64,000 bases of DNA from Monodelphis domestica (lineage: Eukaryota > Chordata > Mammalia > Didelphimorphia > Didelphidae), in contig NC_077228.1 in NCBI RefSeq assembly GCF_027887165.1, positions 213,331,635-213,395,634 of the forward strand, written 5' to 3'. This document shows, piece after piece, positions 31,591-46,100 of the stretch (its first letter is position 1; each line of letters begins with the position of its first letter). The position numbers and the translations under genes are program-made. The notes beneath the pieces are model-generated. The model saw only the letters and a list, made by a program, of their open reading frames with translations. It was not told where the DNA came from and ran no database searches.

Positions 31591-34144
31591 TAAGAGGGAA
31601 ACAGGCTGCTCTAAAGTCATCTCACAGACTACTTGCCCAAATTTTAGTTTATTTACCTTTAAGGTGTCAGCTCAGACACTTACCTAGTTACTCCGCTTCC
31701 CATCTGAAATCTGTGTTTGGGGCTTCTAGGCTTGGGTTCTGGGTTCAGGATTACCCCACAACCACTGTCTTTATAACCAGATACTGACTATCAGGGATGC
31801 CTCAACTGGTCTGATTCCATAAAGCAAACAGGGGAGTTGAATCTCCGAAGAAAAAAGACATAAAATTTAGAAAGAAGACCCTAAACGAAACCTTCTTCCT
31901 TTGGTGACATGCCTCCTGCCTGCAGTTAAGAGGCTGAGCTATATGTTTTCTTCACCCACCCAGATCTCTCTTGACACAGCAGCAGTCCTTCCTGTTACCT
32001 TTACATTGTGTTCTTTTCCTGACTAAGAACTTCCTCTCTGTAACAGATCGCCTCACAGGGCTGTTTTCAGCACTCTTACATGTCTTCTGATTTATATGAT
32101 GTTTCTTTGCTGTGAAAAGGTACTGGATACAGGCTGAAGATTCACATTACCAATACAGGTTTTATATACATACACCTATACATGTACCCCAAGTATTACT
32201 GAGGCTCGGTCAAATACAAGCTATCAAATCATACAAAAGAATAAGGGACACAAGACATTACCAGGCTTCATAATCTGACCATCAGGTCATCTAAGCATTG
32301 GCCCATCACAAAGTTCAAAAGGCAACTGGCAGTGGGCAGTTTCAAGAAATTGCCAGTCCAGACTTGCCCTGGTCCCAAAGAAAGAACTTTTATCTAGTGA
32401 ACATAATAGTTAAGCAGCACAGAGTAATCCAGGTCTGAAAGTGCTCCCCAAACCCCTGAACTAGGGGCAGGATTCTAATACCAGTTTCTGCTTCCCAGGG
32501 GAACCTTGAGTACATCTTTAGTATAACACCACAACACCACACGTTATCAGAAATAAAGGAAGGGATATCGGGCCCCTTGTATTCTCAAAGACAGTAACCA
32601 AAAACGCCAGAAACAGAGTCCCAGGTGCAGTTCCTTTGTTCACTGCCCAATAGAGGACTTTAGTATGATTCCCTAACCTGGCCAAACAAGTAGTTTGGGA
32701 TTAAACATGACACTGTAGGGAGACAGGCGACAAAGGGAAGCATAGGAGAAGTGCAAGACCTTGGAAACTTCCATCCAACTAAGTACAAACACTAGTATGG
32801 TACAGAGTCACTGAAGCATCCGTGAGTCCTATTGGCTGGAATTAGAAATCCAAGAGAGGCATATACAAACATTGCACGTTCAATCAAGGCATTCCCCAAA
32901 AGACAGTCACGGGAGTCAACAATACTTTGCTACAATACATGGCAACATCACAACAACTTTGGCAACTTCCCCACCTCCTCCAAGCCCTGCCCTGGCTACT
33001 GCCAGGGAGCTCACAGGCTGGCAGAGGGAGACAGGACAAAGAGGGTGGAGGAGGCTGCAGAGGCAGCTGAAATAATCAAATAGAAACTTTCATTTATCTG
33101 CTGGTTAAGTAGCCTACCTGTTGGATAGATAAAGAGTACAGAACAAAAGTCAGCCTCACATCTTCTGCAACAATTGTAGGGGACACAGGAGGGGCCTTAG
33201 GAGCATCCTTGCTATTAGAGGCAAGCAAGGCAAAGCTGAACAGGGCAGCACAAAGAACCCCAGACTAAGTGCTAGCAAGCATTCATTAAGCCCAATCAAA
33301 CCAGCTAGATTGCTTGGGATTCTGTGGGACACAGAGGAAAAGGAGCCACAGTTCACCTCTTACCAAAAGATGGGTCTATTCCTAGCTCCTGTGGGAAGAT
33401 GGCAGGTTTAAGTGATGTGAGACAATGTGAGCAAGTTAATCTTTTAATCCCAGCGCCCGAGTTCAACAAAGACACAAGGTTCTCCTCTAATTTATTTAGA
33501 CCCCAATTCTAAAACTGGGAAAGTAACATGTAAAGCAAAGATGAAGTTTTTCAGAGTCTAAAATCACCTTTCCTTTAAAAATAAAAGTTCTGTTGTTAAT
33601 CTGTGCTAGATTTCTTTGCATCTGTTGTACCCGTTTGAAGAAATGGGGGGGGGGGGGTTGGGGGAGAGGAAGAAGAGAAGGATGCCAAGTAGCTGCAAAT
33701 TTCCAACTCAGTAAATCTTGGAGTGAGAACATGGTACAGCCCAGGTAGGAATCCTGTTTTTCACCTGATCCAGCCATTTATGGAGCAGAGGTTGGCTAAA
33801 TAGGTCCTCCTCCCCCCTTTCCCCTAGATCCTGGTAAAGGCTCGAACTAGGAACCTGGCACAACTGTTGTAAAGATCTGTTACAGCCCTGGCTAACAAAA
33901 CAAAGGCAGGTTTCTGAAAAAGAACTCTTTAGGTAGGAGTCTCATCTGTTTTTTTTTTGTTGTTTCCTAGGCTGAGGGGGAAATCCTTTGGTTTCGGCCA
34001 GAATGATTCTCCATTGGTGGGCCAGGTTCAGCTTTGCCTTGCCTTAGCATGGATACTGTACAAGAGCAACACTGAACTTTGGAGAGATGCTCTGCTGGAC
34101 TGCCCTCATGATGTCTAGGACTTCAGTGGATCCAGATTCTTAGT

Positions 34145-34174
34145 TCACATCCGAGAGCCTCGTTCCTGAAGAAT
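34145..34174 (-). CDS. KCTD2: KCTD2 exon 6: last nine codons and stop
   Basis: TTCTCTTTCAG acceptor, then ILQERGSRM and TGA. Confidence 0.95.
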   Translation of the reverse strand: MLQERGSRM

Positions 34175-37100
34175 CTGAAAGAGAATTAGGTGAAAGATTT
34201 GGGTTTGGATTTGGGTTTTAGGCTTTTATTAAAATGGAGACTGCTAGGCTGACTGATGTAAGGAGAAAGATGTATGGCTACTTATGAGACTGTCTGCCAA
34301 GAGCAGTTTTTATATCTATGACATAGAGAAAGGGTATTGCAGGAGTCCTTTTAATAACCCGAGGGTCAAATTTTCTCAAGCATGCCAACTACTGTGGTTG
34401 AATTTTTGTTGTTTATTGACAGTTCAAAGTGAGGTCTAAGGTCTGTGCATTGATGAACCAATAATAGTCTTGGGAACCTTAATTTTGAGCATGGCTCTCA
34501 TGAAGGCTTATGCCATGGATTTGGAAATTGTTTTTGGGTAAGGAAATACTTTTATCAGTCCAAGATACTAGGCTTTCAAGGTTCAGGTATATACACCACA
34601 AAGAATTAATAATTTAATAGATAGTAGATAAAGGTTATAAAAAGAGATATTCAAGTCTCAAGAGCTACAAAGCTACCTTCTGGGCCTCAGGATGCTCAAC
34701 TCTGGATTATGCTAACCAGTAAACCTAGCATTTTTAAAAGCCAAAGGTTAGGATCAAGATAGCCCACTCCACTTTGTTGACCATCCTTTTTTATCATCAT
34801 TAAATGAAGAAATGTCCACAAGAATATCACCAACTAGTTCCAATCACTTGCTCAAATGGTAATTGGTCAGTATCCAAGGAGACCCTAAACCTAGGTAGCA
34901 TGGTTTTGTGTAGACTCCATATCAGATCTATGTCTAGTACATACAGATTAGGAGGAAGAGTGACTTTTTTTCTTCTCTGCTTTAGGAAGTCAGGGGACTA
35001 CATATATAAAACACAATTTATATAAAATAACAAGAGTTTGGTAAGTCTTTATCTGACCTAAGTATATGCTTTAATTGACCTAATTCTCCTGAGACCATGT
35101 TTGAATTTCAAGGCATGCTACATAGACCATTATAAATATAATAAATATTAAGGTGGGAAAAAAGTGGGGGGGGGGGGAGTATGAAGACCTTTCCTATGGA
35201 GGAAACAGTGATATCAGCTATTTCAAAGAGTAAATTAAGTACTTTTCAAAAGGCTTGGCTTTCTAAGGAGTACACCAGAATTGTCAGTTTCTGATATTTA
35301 AACATTAGAAAGGTTTTATTTTTAATTAATTTTTATTTTGATAGAGACTGCAAAGAGTTCATTCCACTCTGTCAAGTTCACAATTCTGAACTTCAATTCT
35401 CCACTCCCCATTAAACAATCTTGGAGCAAGATGGGGTCTGTGTTTGGTTTCAAAAATCAAGGAACTACAATGCAGGTACAAATGCAAAGCTAACCTAGGC
35501 AGGAGATAGGAATGATAAATGCTAGTTAGGACTAAAGACCCTGATAGGTGTAGAATGGAATCAGGAACAATCCTGCACCCACACCCACCCACCCACACAG
35601 CCAAGTTTCTTACCTTTGCCTTCTCACTAGGCTCTATGACAATACCATTAGTAGAGTTATTTAGCTCCCTGGAGACAACACAGAGGAATTCTGTCTGATC
35701 CTCATTTCCATAGCTATAGGAAGATCCAATATTTATTAGCTGAGAAAAGAAGGAAAGGCAGAGTGAATATAAACAGTCATATTCATCTTTCTATCTTCTG
35801 ACACACCCTCATGGGTGTAACTATTACCAGAATCCAATATAAACTTTAAACAAGAATATTTCTCCTAGAGTAACATATATTATAGTTTTTCTTCTAAAAG
35901 GATAAAGAACTCCTGGAGTTCTGAGTCCCTTTGTTGATAAAAGAATTTCTAACTGATCAGAGAACAGCCTTCCATGAAGCCAACAAATACAAAATCGAGG
36001 GAAGAAAAAACCACTAGAAGTATAATCCTAATAATTAAAAATCACATTATCAATCCCAAATTAAACATTAAGAAATGAAATAGAATGCTTTTTTTTAAAT
36101 GAGAAAATGTGTATGAATAATAGATATCCTCTTCAGTCAAAATTTTTACTTGCAGAACTGATGGGAGAATCGCACCAGAGAAACAGATATTATAACATAT
36201 CAGATGTGAGAATTTAACACAAATCTGTACCTGTCTTTCCTTTTAAAAGCCTCCTAATGGCTCCTTGTCAATCCATCTATCAATCTTTTTAATATGTAAA
36301 GAAACACCCAAATGTAGTTAGACCCTCCACGAAATGTATACTATCTTTGGGCCCTTATGTACCCTGGTGAGACAATCCTGAAATGTATACATATTATATA
36401 TGGAATGATTCACTGGAGAGACTAACATATCTCCAAACAAATCAGAGAGGGAATTGTGGGAATTTAACACAAATTTGTCCCCCACTTTCCTTTTTAAAAA
36501 TAAAATTTAATTTTGAATTTGAAAATCTATTTCAGTTTCATCTCCATTCGATGATTGGATTAAAAACAAGGCCTGAGGCTTATCTGGATAAAGGGAATGC
36601 ATGTGCACTCTGGGAGGATGTTAGAAGCCTCATGACTCCCTGGTGTCCCCTCATAGAAGCTTGCCTCTTGTCCCACATGACTCCTAGAGTCCTGGAAGAC
36701 TGACCTCTGACCTGGACTGAGGTCAAGTCTGTCCAATGAGGAGACCCAGAAAAAATGATGTAATGGGGGTGTTAAGTTATAGATCAAGTAAACTCTTGGG
36801 GCTTTCTGGTCAAGCTATAGGAGTAAATAGAGATTACAAGGTGAATAGGAAATTTGGGTTAGCTAGGGAAGAAAGTATGCTACTGGCAAGGTGGCTATGT
36901 ACCTTTTCTTTCTCTGACCTTTTTTTTTTAACTATTTAATAAATAATTATAAATTAATATATGGTCTCCAGAGAATTTAAATCAAACACAGGTAAATCTT
37001 CTGCCCAGAGATTAAAATGCTTCCATCTTTTGGAATAAATTATGTTCAATTGTAGTTCAGTATTTTATTCTGGAAACAATTGGTAGGGAGAAGTTGAGTC

Positions 37101-40100
37101 TGGAAACAAGGACACCTGATTGGTAAATACACTAGATTGGGAGTAAGGAAACGTTGGTTCTACAGCAAGTGCTGGTAAGTTCTGCCACCACTAGACTGAC
37201 TTGGGGAATCACTTTACTACCACTATAAAAAAAGGAATCACTGATATTTTGCCTTCTCTAGCCCACAGCAAAATAATAAACATAAAATGTAATATCCTTC
37301 TTTAGAAGAATGTTTCAGAATCGATTAGTAAGCATTTCTTAAGTGATTATTATATACCAAGCTTTATGCTAATAAGCACTGAGAAATACAAAGGAAAAAA
37401 ACAAAATAGCTCCTGAAACCAAAGAGCTTAAATTCTAATAGGGAGACAACTTATACATAAATCAATACTTGCAAGATTAATACAAAGAACGAAGGGAAGG
37501 CAGCCTTAAGAGGAGAAGGCATTAGCAGCTAAGAGGTCCAGAAAGGAGGTGCCAATGGAGTCAAATCTCAAAGGAAGCTGGGGATTCTATCAGTAGGAGA
37601 TGAGAAGACAGAGCAAGGCAGATTGGGGGGGGAGGGGGAAGGGAGAGACAAAGAAAAGGAAGATGAGCATTGTGTGTGGAAAACAGAAAGTAGGTCAATA
37701 AAATTGGACCACAGAGTTTGTGGAGGAAAGTAATATGTTAAAAAGAATGGAAAGACAGGAAGAGGCCAGGTAGTAAAGAGTTGCTGATGAGGAGATTCTA
37801 TTTGTTTTTATAAGTGATGGGAAGTTATGGGAATTTATTGACCGAGATGGGGAATCTGATTGGGAGGCTATTTAGTCCTGAACTAGGGTAGTGACTATGA
37901 AAATAGAGAGAAGGGCCATCTAGATGCAAGAAATATAGTGGAGAAAGGAACAGTAAGACTTAGCAAATGACTGGACATTGTAGGGAAAGAGAGGAGTTGA
38001 AGATGGCATCAGAGGTTGATATCCTGGGTGATACTAGGAAAAGAGGTGGTACCTTCAACAGATATAAGTGTCTAGAAAAGGGGAGGGTTCTGGGTGAAAG
38101 GCAAACTCTGTTTTGGACACCTTGAGTTTGAGCTATTTCCAAAACATCCGATTTAAATGTTCACTAGGTGGCTGGTGATAGACTCTGCCTAGATAAACAC
38201 ATCATTGGAATCAGTGGCACAGAAACTTGAATCCATGGGAATTGAAGAGATGACAAATGAGAAAGTGATATAAGAAAGTAACAATGAGAAAAGGGTCCAG
38301 GAAGAGTATTGGGGAATTCTCATGGTTAGTAATTGTGACTTAGATGAAGCAGCAAAGGAGACTAAAAAGTGATCAGATAGGTAGGAAAACTAAGACCAGA
38401 CTTAAAAAACAGAAAGGATTGTCTTCATAAAAAGTGGGTGGTGGGGGCAACTGGGTAGTTCAGTGGATTGAGAGCCAGGCCAAAGATGGGAGGTCTTAGA
38501 TTCAAATCTAGCCTCAGACGCTTCCCAGTTGTGTGACCCTGGGCAAGTCACTTAACCCCATTGCCTAGTTCTTACCACTCTTCTGCCTTACAACCAATAT
38601 ACAGTATTGATTCTACTATGGAAGGTAAGGGTTTAAAAAAAAGTGGGTGGTAAATATTGTTAAACACCATAGGAAGGCCCAAGAAGGATGAAGTTAGATA
38701 AAAGGTCAATACATTTGGTTACTTTGGAGAGCACACTATTAGTTGAATTATGAGGTAAGAAACCAAATTTCAGAGGATTTAGAAGAAGAATTTTTCTTTC
38801 ATTCTTATCTCCTTTATTGAAGAGAAAAGATCCATACAGAAGTTTTTGCTTCTCATTTCTCTCTTCATTGGTTCCTTCTCATGGGTGTATTTCTCATTTT
38901 TATTCAGAGGAATCCAAATCTATATATTCAGCCTGAGAGCATCTCTTGAGCTCCAGTTTCATATCACTGACTTCCTGATGGACAATTTCAATAGTGTCTC
39001 AAGTTCAACCATAAGGATCATAAACGGAATTCTCTCTAACTCTAAATCTCTCCTAAACCCCTCTATTTTTGTTGGAGCACCATCATTTTTCCAGACACTG
39101 AAGTCATACAGACCTTGGAATCATTCTCAACTTTTTACCCCTTTTGCCTCCCATAATTGGTCAGCTGATAAAACTTGACAAATTGAACTTCATATCTTGC
39201 ATCTGTTTCTACAGTCGCCACCCTGGTTCAGGATGTCATCAACTTGTGCCTGGACTTTTGCAATAGTGTAATTGGTTTCCCTTTTTCCAATATCTTCTTT
39301 CATCAATCAATTTAATATTTTTAAAACACAGATCTGACCATATTAGTACCCTGCCTGAGAATATTTCATGGCTTCCTTCTGCCTCCAGGATAAAATACAA
39401 ACTCTCCAACTTTGACATATGACTTTCACATATGACTTCAGTCTATTTTTCCAGACACTTCACATTATACCTCTTCAAATACTCTTTGTTCTAGCGAATA
39501 AATTAACAGATGCAATCATCAATGTTTTTGAATACATCTGGCACTCTCCTTTCCTAGCACTTTTGTTTAATTACTTATCAGTTCCTTGAGAATAAGGACT
39601 GTATTTTAAAAATATTTTATTTCCCTCAATGCCTTGCACAGTTATATAAAAATAATAGATGCTTGACGAATTAAAAATTTTTTAACAAAGTTGACAATTT
39701 CCAAAACAGAATTGATAATAGAAAAAAAATTGAGTGTAATAATTTTGGAAGTGGAGAGAAGGATCACTGAATTCATTTAATCTACAATGGTACATTTGGC
39801 TCAAATAAGAAATTTTTCTTTTGGGAGAAAAGTGAACATTTTGATAATTAAACAATTCTGCCTGATGAACTGTACTTGCAAACAAATATGATACACCTAA
39901 AATTCTTTCATTCTGTTCACTTCACTCTAAGAGTTTATTGTTTAGAGAGAGAATGATAAAGTTGACAATTCTGCCACCTTAAGGAAAAAACCATTAAGCT
40001 TCTGGCCTGACAAACTCCCAAAGCTTTGGCACTCAGTGGCCATTACAGAGCCATGGAAATCATGCACAATGATTTTGCTTTGCAATAGCTTAATTTGTAC

Positions 40101-43100
40101 ACATTTCTTTCTATGCTATCTATCTTTCCTCATGGAATGTTAAGAAGCTGCTTGAGAGCAGAGGAAGTTTCCCATTTGTTTTTATATCCCCCTTGCGTCA
40201 GGAACTTAATTATGTCAGTAACATAATAAGGCACTTGATGAATGACTGGATTGATAAACTGAATAGGCTAACAAGAGATGGCCAGAGTTTATTTCTCCAT
40301 GAATTTGAATCCTTTCAAATTGTACCCATTTAGTGTGTTTTACTGGCCCACATATTAAGAACCTGAGATCACCGGAAAGAAAAATAATTCTACTCTCCAT
40401 ATGAAAATAGGTAAACTATAAAGATGATTTTTCCCCCCTGGGGAAGGAGGAAACTTTGAGGAGAAAAACCCCCTAAAGATTTGAAGTTATTAGAAAGAAT
40501 CTTAGCACATCCATTTAATAAAGAGGGCATTGAACTAGGAATTAGGAAGCCCAAGTTTTTCATATTAATTCCACAGCACCTAACTTTGTCATCCTCATCT
40601 CATTTTCACTCACCCCATAAATTCAATCATATGCCGAATATTGTAATTTCTTTCTCTACAACATCTTTAGATACGTACCTTCTCTTCATTTGGATACCAC
40701 TCTAATTCAAGCCCTTATTAGCTCTTAAAAAAAATTTTTTTTTAATCCTTATCTTCTGGGGGCAGCTAGGTAGCTCAGTGGATTGAGAGCCAGGCCTAGA
40801 GATGGGAGGTCCTAGGTTCAAATCTGGCCTCAATCACTTCCTAACTGTGTGACCTTGGGCAAGTCACTTAACTCCAATTGCCCAGCCCTTACCACTCTTC
40901 TGCCTTGGAACCAATATTTGTATCAATTCTATGACAGAAGATAAGGATTTTTTTTTTTTGAACCCTTACCTTCCATCTTGGAGTCAATACTGTGTATTGG
41001 CTCCAAGGCAGAAGAGTGGTAAGGGCTAGGCAATGGGGGTCAAGTGACTTGCCCAGAGTCACACTATTAGGAAATATCTCAGGTCAAATTTGAACCCAAG
41101 TCCTTCTAACTCCAGAGCTCCACCTAGCTTTCTCCCCTTCCCCTCTCCCCCCTTGCCTCTCTGATTCATCTATATAGCTGGTGATTTCCCTAATGTGTAG
41201 ATCTGGCTGTAACTCCTATACCTTTAGGAATAAAAATAAACTCTCATTTAAAGCTCTTCATAATCCAACCTCTTATCTTTCCAGTCTTCATTCACATTAC
41301 TCCCCTCCATGATACTGACCTACCTGCTGTTTTGAAGAAACAGCTTCACTTCCCACCTCTGTACTTCTGTACTGGCTATCTCTGTGCTTTCCTTCCAAAT
41401 TTCTGCCTCCTGGGATCTCTGGTTTTCTTCAGTATGTAGCTACTCAAAGGTCAATGGTTGCATGAAGCCTTTCCTTTCCTCCCCCTTCCCACCCCTTGAC
41501 ACTGCTATTGCTTTCCCCATCGAGGCTATTTAGTCTTAGATTTCTATGTCACATACATACATTCTCATGAGTCTCCTTCATTAGATCCCAAGATTCCTTA
41601 GAGCAAGGTCTGCTTAATTTTTTACTCTATTCTTAGCACTTAGCACAGTGCCTAGCACATAACAGGCACTTGGGTTGGTGACCGATTCAGCAAATATTTC
41701 AATCATTCAAGGCCTTCACATTTCCCTTTTGGGCAAGCAGATACCACCTAGACCTTATGAGAAGCGAGAAAGAGGTTTTAGCACTCTGACACACATATCA
41801 TAAAGAATTCAAGATTCTAAACTATTACCTGCTCAAATTTCCAACCATCAGACATAGTGGAAACCATCTGTGTAAGTTCTTCCTCTTGGCACTGCAGTAC
41901 TCTGTATACATGCTTCACAGGTCCCTACCAAAAAAAAAAAAGATTTTTGAGTTTCATATTAGGGATTAGAAAAGGTCACACTATCCCCTTTAGCTCTAAG
42001 TCTAGAAAACCTTTAAAATGTGGAGAAATAATTTACTTCCCTGATCTCATCAGAAATAATACAATACCAAACACCACCACCCCCTCCATGGGGAAATGTT
42101 AAGCTACTGTGGTTAGAAAACCTCAGAAGAACGTGACTATAACATCAGGATCCTGAGCTAAGTTTTAGAGAGCTCTTTTGGAATATGAGAAAGCAATATG
42201 GCACCTAAGCATTACAGAGGTTCTTAGCATTTTTGTGTGTGTCACAGATCCTTAGGGCAGAGGTCTGGATAAAATAAAACACATAGAAATACAATTACAC
42301 TGAAATATTGCTATCAAAATATTCCCAGTTTAAGGAAATCTTGATAATGATATTCAGCATGTAGATATCACAAACAGTAAAGGATTGTCACTCACTAGAA
42401 GAAAATATGTGGTATATGGGCTCCCTGTCTGATTCATCTTTGACCAAGAAAGAGGCAACCTTTAATATGTCAGGCAGGAAAAAACAATAGCTGGACCTTA
42501 CCATATAAATTTCTCAAACAGAAGAAACTGCTGGAGTCAGTAAGGAGAAAAAGGTTCATTTTATTAAGTGGAGGTTCTGCTCCAAAACAAATCAGTCTGG
42601 TATCAAAGAGGTCACATATTTGTTGTTGTTCAGTTGTATCCGACTCTTTGTGACCCCATGGACTATGATCACACCAAGGCACAGACTCTTCTATCCTCTA
42701 CTGTCTCCTGAAATCTGTCCGATCTCATGTTTGTTGTTTCCAGAACACTATCTATCCATCTCATCCTCTGCCATCCCCTTCTTCTGCATTCTGCCCTGAT
42801 CTCAGGCAGTAGGGTGAATATAATTGAATGTGTTAAACAAAGGTCAATGTTCAACTTTTAAAAAGAAATTACTTCATTCGGAGACAAAGTGAGTACTCAT
42901 TACTGGGAACCTTTAGCCAAAGTGTGGTATGTGATTAGTGAAATGTTATTGCTCCATAAGAGAATATGATAAATTAAGAGAAAAGAAGATATGTAAACAA
43001 CACACAGAACCAGAAAAATAATTTACAGGATGACAACAATGCAAAATAAAAACTTTTTGAATAGAAGCTAATGAAGGTATCATTTGAAAAATATTCCTTT

Positions 43101-46100
43101 GCCCTTCTCATACACACACACTCACATATTTCTCTTTCTAGGGAGTTTCTCTATCAGTATGAGCAGGTTTTGAAAGTAAAGACTCTCAAGGTCTTCACTA
43201 TTTTTACAGTACTAAAATAGGGTGATTAGCCTTCCTTTCTTTAGCTGAGGGTTTTTTCTGAAGGCTTTTGTCTCCTAGGCTGATTTTTTTTTTCTTGACG
43301 TACTCATTTTGAGTAGCTAGCCTCAGAATCATGTGTAGCTGGTCATGCCTAGACTGTCTCTGAGGACTCAGGAATATACTTTCCTAACTAGAAGCTGAGC
43401 TATTTTCTCTCCAAGCAGCACGTCACCCTTTTGACACCATACTCAAAATGGTTAAGACTGTTTGGGACATTTTTCCACATAAAATTTTAAAACAAATTAC
43501 TTGTGAGGTTATGTTCTCATTGTCCCGTATCCTTTCCTTAACCAGTCGCACAAGAGATGCAATGTTGTAAAATTCCGCTTCTTCCAACACACCTAAAATA
43601 AGCAAATAAAATGCTTTGTTCACTCATCTCTGCTCATAAACTTTTGTTTTTCAAACTAAGATTCTAGTCTTTCTTCCATCTAAACTGGAGACATATGTCA
43701 TATTTGTGCTTGAGTTACCTTCTTTAGAATATATTTCTTAAATGGAAACAGACATGAATGACCCAAGCCTTGGGCTACAGTAGAGAGTCATACCAATTTC
43801 CAGATCAATAAAACAAGGGAGTTGGATTGGATGGTCTCTAAAGCCTAGAGCTTATAGTTCTAAAGTTGTGATTCATCATTAAGTAGTGTCTCACTTTTAA
43901 GTAGGGAGAAGGAATCAAGTTCCTGTGATTTTTAGAGGAGCACAATGGGTAAGAATGTTGGATCTGGAGGCAGGAAGATCTGAGTTCAAATCCTAAGACC
44001 CTTGGCAAGTTACTTAACCTATTTGCCTCAGTTTTCTCATCTATAAAATGGGATTAATAATACTACCCAGGGTAGTGTAAAGACAAAATGAGATATGTAA
44101 AATACTTTGAAAACTTTAAAAGTGCCAAATATTAGCTATTATTATTTTCATCCTGGATACCTCCTGGTGCTGCCAGGAACATATGGAAAAAGAAGTCATT
44201 AAAAAATTTGTAATGTTATCCAAAAGGGAACAATATCTTTGATTTATTTAGACATAATATAACATAGTGATGATCTATACTTGATAAACTAAAAAACTCA
44301 ACCAACCAAGCAAAAGAAAGACTTTCCATTTTTGCCAGATGAAGAGTTTGAGAAAAATATATTTATATTTAGGGTGAGCTTGAACAAGTTAGAATCAATT
44401 GGCTCTGTATAGGGCTATTTACTTTGCTACATTTTTCAGAATAATTAAGAAAGAAAACTATAGATCAATATCCCTAGTGAATAATGATGTAAAAAATTTT
44501 AATAAAATACTAGCAAGGAGATTATAGCAATACATCGGAAGGATCATACACTAGGACCAGGTGGGTTTTATACCAGTAATGGAAGGATGGTTCAGTATTA
44601 GAAAAATTTATTAGAAGTAATAATTACAGGGGGCAGCTGGGTGGCTCAGTGGATTGAGAGCCAAGCCTAGAGACAGGAGGTCCTAGGTTCAAATTTGACC
44701 TCAGACACTTCCTAGCTGTGTGACCCTGGGCAAGTCACTTAACCCCCATTGCCCAGCCCTTACCACTCTTCTGCCTTGGAACCAATACACAGTATTGATT
44801 CCAAGATGGAAGGTAAGGGTTTAAAAAAAAAAAGTAATAATTACTACATGCCTGTCCTATAACAATGCCCCCAAATCTGGAATCTGTTGGATGGAAGGGC
44901 AGTCTCTATCTAATCTTCCACTAGATGTCCTCTGTGAAAGAGAACCAATGTTTTTGGAAAAGTGATTAGATCCGGAATCTTGTCTTCTCTAAAAACCAAA
45001 ACTACAGGGCAACTAGGAATGAATTTTAAGAATAAAATATATCAGTGATTAAACTTTGCAGGGTTCCCAAAGGAAATAGAATCTTAAAGAAATTAGTTTA
45101 AGATTTTGTAATTTTTTAAAAATATGTACTTGGAAGCAAATTAAAGTGCTAAATGAAAATATCACTTATTATAGATTATCACTTTAACTGCCATCAAATG
45201 AACTCTTTCTTGGACAATAGTCATATTGAGAAAAGACTAATAAAAATGACTGTAAGCTAGGGAAACCTTTAGAAACCACATGCAAAAATAAATTATTTTC
45301 TTTCCCACTAAAGACTGATCACAGAAGTGTTCCCCTGGATAAGACAATAAATAGCAGTTTCCTGTGTGCTTTCATAAATTTAATGAACATCTCAACTGAA
45401 ATGTACTAGTGGAAACTAGAGAACCAGGTCAAGTCAACATATAATTCACAACATATTTAAAGATGATCAAGGAAGGGAATATAAATAAAGCACTTTTCAA
45501 ACCTTAAAGTGCTATATAAATGTTAGGTATTACATGATGCTCAAACTGGAAAACACCTGTTCTTACCTTTCTAGCAGATGTTTCTTACCTTCTTCTGCCA
45601 ATTCCTTATTAATGATGAGTTTCCCATGGCGGAGGTAGTTTAGGATAGGACCAAAGTATGTTGGATCTCTGTCAATCAGATAGGCTCCTGTCTCATCCTG
45701 TCAGTTTGGTATAAGAATGCTGTGTCAATGGGAGCTTTAAAAATGGACTAAGGAGGGCAGCTAGGGAGCACAGTAGATAGAACACCAGGGGGAGGAACTG
45801 GGTTCAAATTTGGGCTCAGCCTCTTAGCACTATAACCATGGGCAAGTCACACAACCTCAACTGCCCAGCTCTTCTGCTTTAGAATGGATACTAAGAAGGT
45901 AGGAGTTAGAATAAATAATAAATGTTCTTCTAAAAGATTTATTAGGAAAAGGAATAGGAAGAAAGTTTTATACCATAGGATTTTTTTTTGGATGAACATT
46001 TTTTTTTAAACCCTTACCTTCGGTCTTAGATATTGGGTATTGGTTCTAAGGCAGAAGAGCAGTAAAGGCTAGGGGATTAAGTGACTTGCCCAGGGTCATA

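Larger units (their letters stand above)
30715..34144 (-). other. KCTD2: KCTD2 3' UTR, about 3.4 kb
   Basis: Runs from the TGA to the AATAAA near 30735. No family A or B SINE and no L1 are present in this stretch, unlike both flanks. A tail of an L2-type LINE is recognisable at about 31485-31590 and a G10 run lies near 33646. The length is inferred from the poly-A signal; a further TTTATT near 29620 could mark a longer form. Confidence 0.65.
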
